Positions 50,299-62,200 of a DNA stretch of 64,000 nt are shown in pieces. Under the pieces are notes generated by a model. The model worked only from the letters and a program-made list of their open reading frames with translations, made no database searches and was not told the DNA's origin. The stretch comes from Paracentrotus lividus. Taxonomy: Eukaryota > Echinodermata > Echinoidea > Camarodonta > Echinidae. The stretch is taken from positions 38,726,869-38,790,868 of the forward strand of contig CALNVZ010003426.1 of NCBI GenBank assembly GCA_940671915.1, read 5' to 3'. Position numbers and translations under genes: made by a program. Positions within the stretch are counted from its first letter, which is position 1, and every line of letters begins with the position of its first letter.

Positions 50299-53200
50299 GG
50301 GATGGTGATGACGATGATGATGATGTTGATAATGATGATGTTGATGATGATATTGATGATGACAATGATAATGAAGATGATGGTGATGATGAAGATGGTG
50401 ATGATGATGATGATGATGATGAAGATGGTACTGGTGTTGGTGGTGGTGGTGGCGGACATGGTTGGTGATGATGAGGATGGCAATATTGTTAGAGGATGCA
50501 GAACCAGATGAGAAATAGTCTACATACAATGGAGATGAGAAATACAGAGTTTGGACAGAAGTTTGCTGAATGCAAGTGATGGTGGTGGTGGTTGTGGTGG
50601 TGGAGATTGTGATGGCGATGGTGGTGATGATGATAATTATGAAGGCAGTGATGGATGTGATGGTTTAGTTCAGTTAAGTTCAGTTTAGTTCAGTTTATTT
50701 ACATATTCCAATCAAACAATAATAAGAACAACAATTATATGTCATTTCAAAACTATACATTATTTGATAAATCATAAAACGAATGACATCAGTAGCATAA
50801 GGAAGAAAGAAATATGAAGGAGCCTAAGTTAAAAGCTAAGCTTGTTACATTATAGGCTCCTTTGTGAAGATGATGTATAAAAATACATAAATAAATAAAT
50901 AAATACAAAGATATATAAATAGGAGTAACTGAAAAATGTGCATTAACATATCATTTTTTTTTTTTTTACATTGAACTACCTATCTGTGGTGGGGATGATG
51001 ATGATGGTAGTTTTGAGTGTGATGATGATGCTGGTGGTAGTCATTGCAGTGATGATGGTAATGATAACGGTGGTGGTTTTTTACATGATAGGAGTGATGA
51101 TGATAGTGATGGTGGTGGTGATGGAGTGACATTGTTCATTGTTAAGATAATGATACTGCCAAGATGCATCAATGATGTTGATGATGATGTTCATAATGAT
51201 AGGAGTTATGAAGGCTATTCTATTGAATGAATGATATTGTGGTTATAAATTTGATGAAAAAGTTGCTTGTAGGGGTAGTGATAACTGATGATTTTGAGTG
51301 CTGTGATGTCGATAAAGATCATAATTGTTTCAGAATTTTATGATGCATGCTAATGATCTCTTTCATACCATTCTGAATTCTAGCTGACAAAGCTGAACCT
51401 TGAGTTGCAGCGCAGTGAGCAAGACCTGAGAGACGAACTATCACAATGCGTTACCAAGGCAGCAAGTGATGTTGATAAGAGGAACATCAGTGAGCTTGAG
51501 AGATCAACAGCTGCTCTTAGAAATGAAAATGACAAGCTAAAGGTGAGTTATGGTACATTTGTAGGGGTGTCAATCGTGGGGATGTTTTAAACGATGAACT
51601 CTCACAGTATGTTACAAAGGCAGTAAGTTTAAAGTTTTGAAAGTTTTGATATGAATGGAGGCCTTGTGACAAAGACTAATAGTGAAGCAGGTACAATGTA
51701 GCATGATATGCCATTGTATATTGATTTTTACTTTTCAGAAGAAATTAGAATCTGAAACTAAAATCCGTTCAGATTCAGATTCTAATTCCTTTTGGAATCA
51801 TAAATGCATGATCTGTCAAATATAAACAGATATGATGATACAATTAGACTGGACCATGAGTGAAAGAACTTGAGGAGAAGAAGAAGAAGCACAAGCATTA
51901 GACACACCCAAGGCTTGTAATAATCTTTAGGATTGAAAGAGACACGACGACCCTGAAGATGATGAAGAATGATAAAGGTGAACATAGTGATAGCTCGCCA
52001 ATTTAAACCATCACTTTTTATAGAATGACCTTTCTCCTTCCCTTTGCTTTCAGGAAATGGTTGATGTAGCCTCTTTCCAGACCAAAGCACTTGAAGCACA
52101 GCAGGTCTCTAGAGACAAAGAGGTCCAGTCGCTACGGCAACAACTCCTAGACATACAGACTCAGAGTGATGAAAAAGCCATAATAGGTATTTTAAATTAA
52201 TCATTCTGTGCCTTGTATTTTCTAGAAAAGACATGTCAAGAATGAAATTCCAAGTGCTATATTAGGATTTTAATTTTCCTGGTTTCTTCATTGCATTAGG
52301 CTTTAAAAGTTCCCATATTTCCCAGTGACGAGATCAAGAAACAAAATATAAGTAAAAAGGTTGAAGCATATTTTCAACACATACGGGACTAATAAGGAAA
52401 TTCTGAATAATTTTGTGTAAATGGAGTTAAAATGATAATGAGATGCATCCATCCATATTTTTTTCTCTCCTGCATTATCCCGTCACTCCTGCTTTACCAA
52501 CTGTCCCAAGAGATTGAGTATATTGGAATTTTTACTCCGTCCTCTATGGTTTTGACCTGATAGATTAACCAAACATCTATTTCATCCAAACTTTTTTCCT
52601 TTCATTCTGAAGTCAACTGTAAATGCTGTTTTTTTTTTTCAACGTATGTTTCTGTCAGTTGTAAAATCACTCTTCGGTCACCTTGTAAAAATCAATGTGT
52701 TTCCTCTTTTCCAGGAAAGCTTCATCATCACATAGTAGCCTTGCAGGTTAGTGAGGGTACAGCAGTCAGGAAGCTAGAGGCAGCAACCATGAAGAACAGA
52801 CAGCTAGAAGCTAAGGTCTTGAGGCTAGAGAAACAGCTGGATGAGAAAGCGCAGAGCCTGTATCATTGCCAGGTTGACTCCAGGAATAAAGCTAGACATC
52901 TGAGAAGAACTGTACAGGTAATCTAATCAGTTATCTTTTGTAAATTTATGGAAATAATTCTTGGACTTAAATCCTTAAGATAAGAAAGACAGCTTGAGGA
53001 AAAAGTCCAGGGTTTGTATCATTGTTGAGTTTACCATAGCAACAAGGCCATACATCTGAGTTGTTGAGGTAATCAAAATGTTCTTTAATGATACTATATA
53101 CATGAAGTCTTGTTCAAAGTATGATAGGCAGTATAAATTTTGTACAGTATTTTCATATTACATTGTAGTTACAAATTGAATTACAGTAATGCAATCAGAT

Positions 53201-56200
53201 GAATTGCAACTCTTTTTTAGATGGGCCAATACCGCTTAGAGCAATTGCCCTCCCATCCATTGACTTTGGAGCATATGTGACATGGCAAGTAATGCTTATT
53301 TAGAAGCTTTAGAGGCAATTGTCATCAAAGCAAGTATAACCCAGACCTACAATGGTAGCTAATATGCGAACTTAATTTAATTATCAACGTTTATGATTTT
53401 TATGCAGGGCTTGAGAAGACAGTTCAGTGGAGCCGTACCGTTAGAAGATCAAGAGAAGTTCTCTAAAGCTATGATTCAACTCAGACTCGATAAGGAGAGG
53501 ATGGAGAAAGAAATGAAAGTTGTGAGTATAATCAATTGAGGGAAAATGTAAAGGTTCAACTACCTACTACTACCATGAGTAATTTCCACTCAATTTATAT
53601 GACGCTGCTGCCGCTATGAACAATTTGACATTGGCTTTTTAATTTTGTCAGGATATTTGCAAAGATTGTATGAGAATTTTAGATCCATGTTTATTTTATG
53701 ATCAATTTAATTTTTAATTAAATTTTATGTTGTTAAAATTGGACAAACACATTTTCCAAGATTGCATTATTTTGAATAGCTGTCACCTGATCCTGTGTTG
53801 TTGTTTCCAGAGCTTGAAAAACAAAATTTCAAAATGAAAAGCATATCCTTCAAAAAAACAAGTGGCCTTCTATGCAAAACATATATTTTCTCTTTTAAGT
53901 TTGCCTATTGAAAACAGCTCTACTTTGTTGATGCCCATACTTTATTCTTATTTATTTCCAGCTGAAGCATGAAAGAGAAAAAGTGTCTGAGCAGTTTGCT
54001 GATCTTGAGCTGAAGCACTCCGGTCTACAGGAGCTTATGCAGACTCTGAAGGATAGCAGGGGAGCAGCGAAGGTTGCCGAGTGGCATGCTAAGATGCAGG
54101 AGACCAGACTGCAGGATATGAAGCTCAATAGACAAATTACAAGATTACAGCAACAGGTAGGTAGTTCTTTATCTTCTTCTAGTTGTTCTAACACCTATAT
54201 GGAGTGCAGCTGCAGTAGATACCACCCTCCTCTGAAAACTGTATGCGCTAATATATTCGCTTACAGATATTTTCGCGATTTTGGACTTGTTTGGAAAATT
54301 CGCGAGTGGATAATTTCGAGATTTTTGTGATGTTTTCATGACTATCAATAGCATTAACCTGAAGTGGAAATTTTCACAAAGATTGACTCGAGGAATTCGC
54401 GAAAATAAAACCCCTGCGAAAATAACCACTTATACAGTAACAGCATGGAAGGTGTTTACCATTTGCTAATCTTTACTGAAATTGAAATTGTAAAGGTTAT
54501 ATTGACATTAAACATCATAGACTGAAGTTCCAATTGGATTTAATGAATAGATGTTACATAAAAGCAAGAAAATTCACAAGAATAGTAGGGTATGGACAAT
54601 TTTAGACAATTTTTCTTTGACTTTTGCTTTCTTATCTGGTTGGAATCCTTTTCAGGACTCTATCGAGAAAGATATCCTCTACTCTAATTTCTACGCGCTA
54701 TCTCGCCCATCCATTTCTAATCTCCATTCCCTCCTCCACTCTCTCAACAGTCCTTTTCAGGACTTACCACATGGTGAATCATAAACCTCATGAATGAAAC
54801 ATAATAAATGTGAGAAAAGGGATTTGATTTGACATTACCAAGACAAGTGAGATTAGTATTTCAAATTTATTTATGTATCCTAGTGAGATGGTCATACTTT
54901 TTTTTATGAGGTGAAAGTAGCAGCTGTGCCCTTAATGAGGCAGTCTACAGTTGATGTGGAGTGTAGCCTCTTTCATCAATTACTCTTGGAGTTGTTGTTG
55001 TCCTTTGACTGTTTTATCAATAATACATAATTTCCCTAAACCTTTTGCAGGTGAAGTATTTTGAAAACATGGTGACGACCCACGAGCAGGCAGTGACAAG
55101 CCTGGAGCAGGAGAATGTGCACATTAACAGACAAGCAGAGGAAAGACAGTTGCTATGGGAACAGAGAGAGGCAGAGCTTGAGAGGATGATTGACAATCTA
55201 GAGAGACAGCAGAGAGAGATTGCAGATGCAGCGGTCAAGGTGAGCTATTCTGTCACCTGATCATTTTGTATTTATCTAGATTTCTCCTCTTTGTATTTCC
55301 AATTTAATTGTTTAATGAATTACTTGTTCCCTGTGACTTTGCTGCAATGAGTGAGTACATGTACATTTGCTTTAAGTATGAGATTACAAACTTGACTGTT
55401 TCTACTAATGCTCTATGTCTGCATTTCATGTGAATGCACAGTCAATTGATTAAATATTAAAGAAGTCAAAAAGGTTGAAATGTTTTTTTTATTCAAGCAG
55501 TGACTTCTTGCAACCATATCAAATCATTTGAAAAAAAAAAAATTAATTGAAAAGACAACTGGTTCAACATATTTCTTATTGGGCTACATGCAAATGTGTG
55601 GTTTTGTTAGAAAAAAAGAAAGAAGAAAGTCTGTTGTCAAAACTGACATGTCTTTAAGTGCTACATGTACTACATGAACGACATTTGAACAGTCTTTGAA
55701 TGGGACATGCTGCATGTATATTACAACCCCCCCCCCCCCCATTCCACTGGTAGGGACCCTACTTGTATTATGTAGTTATAAAATGATTTATCTTGATTTT
55801 TATATGTGTGCTTGTATTTTTAGTTTGAGGAGGTGACAGGGTCACTTCCAGACCCCAGTCTACCGGTAGCTAACCAGCTAGAGTACTCTATCAGGACTAT
55901 TAAGACTCATGTCAAGACTATACTCGACACAAGGGCTGAGATAAAAACACTTCAGAAGGTAAGGAGTATGATTAGTTGTGATGGTGGGTAGGGGGGTGGG
56001 GGTTAGCTAACACTGCAGTCTACCGATAGTCAACCAGCTGGAGTACTCTATCAGAACCATTAAGATGCATGTCAAGACTATACTGGATACCAGGGCTGAG
56101 ATTAAGACACTTACGAAGGTAAGGAGTATAATTGTAGTGTATAAGTAACATAAATGTTGTGTATAATTGTAGTGGGGGTAGTTGGTAGAAGAGGGGTAAG

Positions 56201-59200
56201 GTGGTATCTACCTGTCAGCCAGTTAGAGTATTCTGTCAAAAGATTAAAACATAATCATTCAAAATGTGAGATGTAAGATAGGTTGCTGCTGTCAACATCA
56301 GATACAGTTTTATATGTCCATCTGTTAGTGCTCAGTATTTTCAACCATTGCTCTTTGGTGTTGGTTTCTTGTTTGTGGAGAAAAAGTTTACAAATTGAAT
56401 TATAAACTTTGCATTTTATAGATGTTTGAGATTTGACAACAAAATGCATCCCAACGTAATCAACAAAGAATATATCCCAAGGTATTGATCCCCTTTTAAT
56501 TGTTGTGTATACCTGAATCTTGACTCCTCTCTCACCCTTTCTATTTGCTTCTTTTTCTCTCTCTTTTCCTTCCTTTTCCCCACTCTCTATCTCTATCTCA
56601 TCCCCTCTCTCTTTCTTCCTCACACAGAAATTGTCAGAGAAGGAGAAGAACCTCACAGAGACTGAGAGCAATCTTCTAGCGAGAGACCGTGTGATCAATG
56701 AGCTACGGATGAGACTCCCTGCATCATCTGATAGAGATGAGGTCATCAAGGATGCCATGTCTGAAGGAGTCCGCTTCAAGGACATCCATGAGACGTGTGA
56801 ACATAAACAGGCTCTCAAAGTAGCACAGACTCAAATAGAAGGCTTACAGGTATGTTCATGAGACGTGTGAACACAAACATGCTCTCAAAGTAGCACAGAC
56901 TCAGATAGAAGGCTTACAGGTATGTTCATGAGACGTGTGAACACAAACAGGCTCTCAAAGTAGCACAAACTCAATAGAAGGCTTACAGGTATGTCAACCC
57001 CAAACATAATGTCGTTAAGAAATTGCATTAATCAAGAGATAGAAGTAGATATTGATATAAAGTACCAGAGCTATCATGATTGATGTTCTATTAGGTCTCT
57101 GATATCTTCTCATGCAGATATACTATAGTTGCCCTTAATATTTGCTCTGACATCAAATATTCTTACACTTGCCCTCACGCCAATTGCCTTTCCTTTTGTC
57201 AACATTATTGGCAGCCCAAAATGAGCCATTGTCATAGAAGCAATTAGCACTGGAAGGAAATGCACCTACAAAACTATTGCGAGGAACCGATCAGCTAGCC
57301 AATTCCCGCCCACGGGAAGCCAGCGAGCCCGCCATTGTCTAATTTGCATACTGATTCCCGCCTGCACCATGGGCATGCTGATTGGTGAACGTCCGACCAA
57401 TCACGTAGCGGCTTAACGCACTCCTGTTATTCCGCGTTTGGTGCTTTGGATCCTCAGGATTCGTATATATAGACGACGTTTTCAGATAATTTCCGTCACT
57501 TGATAAAGAGTTGCAGCGGCACTAGAAAGCTCGTGAACTTGTAAGCCTAGTGAACACTTTTTGCGAGAGTGATCACGAATTTCCTAGAAAGCTAGTGAAC
57601 ACTTTTTGCGAGAGTGATCACAAATTTCCTTGTTGAGCATAGTAGATTGCGAGACAAATGAATACCCTCTAGCGATTATTTTCAATTCACAATAACGAAC
57701 TTATTTAGTCTTACAAAATTATCGTCAGAGTATTTGACATTCCAGCGATTGTAACATGTATAGTTTTTGTAGCAATTATGTACATATGTATTCTAATATT
57801 GTCATATAAAGTACCTTTTTTAATTTTGGATGTTTTGTGTTTCTGTTGCAGAATCGCATACAACAGAAGGAAGAAGCTTTGCAGAAGTACATTGACCTCT
57901 TGGAACAATCACGGAAGGTAATTTTTTATCCTTGTTTTAGAATTTATTAGTGGAAAGGATATATTTTTGTAGACTTTTTATTTATTTGACAAAGAATTCA
58001 GCGTTGATTGTTTGGTTGATTGGGTTTTAACAGACGTGTATTAATCAAATATGACTTGGACTGACCTTCAACGTCTCCATCCAAAAGATATGACTGGGAT
58101 TCGAACCTGGTTCGGGTCCTTGTCAGTTTGTAGGCGAATGCAGAAAATGGACAGTGAACGTACCGCTCGATCGACTCCTGCTTTTATCAATTTTGATCAA
58201 CTATATTGCTGAATTGTTATGGTATTTGTTTCTTCATTTTACAGGAATCAGCTGATGAGAGTGGGCGTTACATGACGGAGATACATGATCTACAGCTCAA
58301 GCTACATGCTCAAAATGACCTTGCTTTCAACAAGTTCAAGAAAGCTGCTATGGTATGTTTATGTAGAGGTGTAGTGGTTTACAATTTAGATGCCAAGGTC
58401 ATGTGTTTAAGCACCTATTTGGCTTTGATATCATTTGGCAAGGTCTCCATGTATGTTTGCCACTCTTTAATGATGTGACATACTGGGGGGCTAAGTTTTT
58501 ATTCCTACCACTTTTTCGAATCATGTGTATGTGCAAATAGGTTATTCACTTATAGACGATTATAAAAAGCTTTGAAACACCAATGCTGACAGCTCCGCCC
58601 CATAGGTGAATTGGTAGAAAAACGAACTGTTGATCTAGCGATTCTGGTTTGATTCTTGAACTTGCCATTGTTTTTGTGTTCTTAATAGTTTTTTTGGGGG
58701 GGATTTATTTCGTAAGTTTAGGGTTAGGGATATTTGGATGGATATGGTAACACTTATAAGAAGGACTAGGGTTAGGATTAAGGTATAGCAAAGTAAGGAG
58801 AAAAAAGTGGTAGGGCAAAAAAGTTTGCATACTGGGCACCTGTGAAAAGAATTCCTTAACAACTGCGCGCTGAAATTGGTAGCCAATAGTTACAGCAGGG
58901 CAAGAGAGAACATAAGCATCAAACTTGAATCAACCTGTTATCTTGACCCAAGTGAAATAATTTATGCTGTAAAATTGTTGTTAAATATAACTATCTGGCA
59001 CAATGGAAAAAAATTGTGCCAAAACTAATGAACCAATTCCAAACTGAACCTTACCTTAGACCTTAGTTCATTCCATCCACATGTGGACATTGATCCGCAA
59101 GGGTCCGCCACCGACGTCGATCCTGGGCGATGAGGTGAGGACAGCTTCATTCCTGTTGGTGTCTCGTTCTGACAGGTCCCTATCAATCGTTCTACACCAT

Positions 59201-62200
59201 GTTAAATGTGGTCTTCCTCTCTTCCTTCTTCCTTTCCTGGGTTTCCATGTGAGGGCCGTCCTGACAATGTTGTTTTCTGGCATCCTAAGGACGTGACCCA
59301 ACCACGTCAGCCTTCGTTTTGTAATTACTTGGCTGAGGAGCTTTTGTTTTGTTTGATTCCTGACATATTCGTTTGTGATGTGGTCCCTCCATGAAATATT
59401 AAGAATCCTTCTTAAGCATCTGTGGTGGAAAGCATCTAGCTTTTGCCTGTCCTGTACTGTCATTTCCCAGGTTTCACTGGCATATAGGAGGATTGATTGG
59501 ATGGTAGCTACATACACCCTCACCTTGGTTTGCATTCTGATGTTCTTGGCTTTCCAAATGGTATACATACTCCCAAAAATTGACTGGGCCTTTCCGATCC
59601 TTCTATGTATCTCCTCCGAGCTTTTCCCGTTGTTATTTATTGTGCTGCCGAGGTATTGGAATGTATTCACCTTCTCTATTGTCTCACCGCCGATGGTTAT
59701 TTGGGTTGTATTCTGGCCTATTTCCATTACCTTACATTTTTTCTTGTTAAACCTGAGACCAATCTTGTTCAATATTTCCTGTGTTTTATCTGTACACATT
59801 TGGAGATTATCTTGGTTTGGGTCCAAGAGCGCAATATCATCAGCAAAGTCGAGATCAAACAGTTTGCTTTGTCCATAATGAATACCTGTTGCCGTTTGCT
59901 CTACCCGTCTCATTCCGTAGTCGATGACAAGGAGGAACAGGAAGGGTGACAGGATGTCCCCTTGTTTGACTCCTGTGGTAATTTCAAATGATTCCGTATT
60001 CCCCTTTTCCATCTGGATGCAGCTCTTACTGTCAGCGTAGAAAGCTTTCATAATCCCAATGATTTTATCTGGAATTCCATAGGATTTGACGATTGCCCAC
60101 ATTACTCTCCTTTTCACGCTATCGAAGGCTTGTTTGAAGTCAACAAACATGATTGACAGTGATTGTTGGAATTCCCTTGTCATCTCTATCACTCTCTTAA
60201 TAGTGTGTATTGCACCAGTACATGAGCGCCCCTTACGAAACCCAAACTGTTGTTCTCTAAGTTGTGGGTCCACTACCTTATAGATTCTCCCAAGTACAAC
60301 ACTTGCCATGACTATGCCAGTAACAGCTAGAAGCGTCACTCCCCTCCAGTTTGCACAGTTAGTTAGATCTCCCTTGTTTGCTAGCCTTACTATCAGTCCA
60401 GTTTGCCATTCCTTTGGTATTTTTTCATTTTGCCATATCAGGTTGCACAGGCGGCATAACTCTGCTATTGCAGTCTCATCCAAATATTTGAGCATTTCTG
60501 GATGAATTCCGTCTAGCCCTGGTGCCTTGTTATTTTTAAGTCTCTTTAGGGCACGTTTTATCTCTTCTATAGTTACTTCACCAGTGTTGATATCTAGTTC
60601 TTCTGTCTCTGTTGGATCGATGTCTATTTCCTCTTCTGGAGGTGGTTGGTTGAGAATTTCTTTGAAGTGCTCAACCCATCTAAGTTCTACCTCTTCTGGT
60701 GTTTTAAGTGGTTCACCATGTTTCCCCTTCACTGGAAGATTAGATTTTCTTTTAGTTCTACCTGACATTTCTTTCACAATCTTGTAGACAGTTCTGGTGT
60801 AATTTCTGGAAGCTGCATTTTCGGCTTCTTGGGCTTTGTTTTCATACCATCTTTCCTTGTCTCTCCTACATTTCTTCTTCACTATTTTATCAAGTTTCTT
60901 GTATTTTTCTTCATCCTCTGTTTTCCTAGAAGACAGATACCTTGTCCTCTGTTCTTTCCTTTCATCTATGGACTTCCAGGTATCATCAGAGATCCACTGT
61001 TCTTTACGGGTCCCTCTTTTAAGTCCCACTGTTGATTCTGTGGCATCTTTAACTGTCTTTTGAAAATGATTCCATACACTGTCCAAGTCTTCTTCGTTCC
61101 CTTCAAGATCATCTGTAAGTATCGCAAATCTATTCTGTAGTTCGAGTTTGAATTTTTGCTGAATTTCTTTGTCTTTAAATTTTCCAACATCAAATTGTTT
61201 ATTTCTTGTAACTTTCTTCTCCTGTCTCTTGAACTTAATTTTCAAGAGTCCCTTTAGCAGGTAGTGGTCACTGTTGATATCCGCCCCTCTAAAAGACCTG
61301 GTATCCTGTAGTGATGATTTCCAGCGCTGGCTGATACAAATAAAGTCAATTTCATTTGTCGTTTGCCCATCTGGAGAACGCCATGTCTTTTTGTGAATGT
61401 CTTTGTGTTTAAAGAAAGTGTTTCCAATGCACAAGCCATTTTCTGCACACATTGTGAGAAGTCTTTCTCCATTATCTGTAGTACAATCTCCTGTTGTATG
61501 TGGACCTATTACTTTCTCCCATCCTCTCCTTGACTGTCCAATCTTGAACAATAATGATTAAGTTCTGTCCATGCGAGCTCAATTTTTTGTTTTGGTCTGT
61601 TGTTAAACATCTACATGTAGTTGCTACTTGATTATAACATTGCTCCATCATCTACATTGTATCAAGTAATTACCCAGGTTCTGTATTTCAACTTTAGGAC
61701 CTAGCCAACAAGCCTGCCCCACCAGTCCCAGGGAGCAAGGAGTTTGCCCGACTACAGGAGCTGGAGGACCTGGTAGCCCAGCAGGATAATGCTCTTGCTG
61801 CTATGTCAGTCAAACTCAAGGCTGCTCATACTGAGGTGGCTAAATGGAAAGACGTCCTAAACAGGAAGACGAAAGAATTTCAGAGGAAAACAGAAAAGTA
61901 AAAATATACATATTTATGATGTTTGTTTGTTGGAATAACTTGTTTACAATTAAGAACAAAAATATATAGAGAGAATCAAGGCAGGTAGAGAGGAAAAGTG
62001 TTAGAGAAATAGAAAGAGAGTAGAAAAGTAGTTTTTGTTGAGATGAAGTTTCAAGTTGTGTCACTATTTTTGGTAATAACACTTTTTCTCTTGAAAAATG
62101 ATGTATATCTGACTATTGAGATTTATTTTCCCAAGAAAAACACAACAACATGTATTTGTGATTATTGACTATACAATGACCCAGACAAAATTTCACAAAT

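Noticed and set aside
52741..52926. Internal CAG|GTTAGT in exon 28 as a splice donor
   Set aside because: Conserved protein sequence continues through it (VALQVSEGTA against human VSLQLSEATA), so it is coding.
56850..56988. Extra coding exon copies of exon 33
   Set aside because: Reading through the first donor meets TGA within four codons, and no acceptor-like tract precedes the extra units.
58080..58660. Two tRNA-like stretches (GGTTCGAATCCCAG on minus at about 58090; TGGTTTGATTC on plus at about 58647)
   Set aside because: Only box-like words; no cloverleaf and no clear SINE tail. Probably decayed SINE heads.
59375..60505. Several plus-strand open frames of 60-167 codons
   Set aside because: They are shadows opposite the reverse transcriptase frame on the minus strand.
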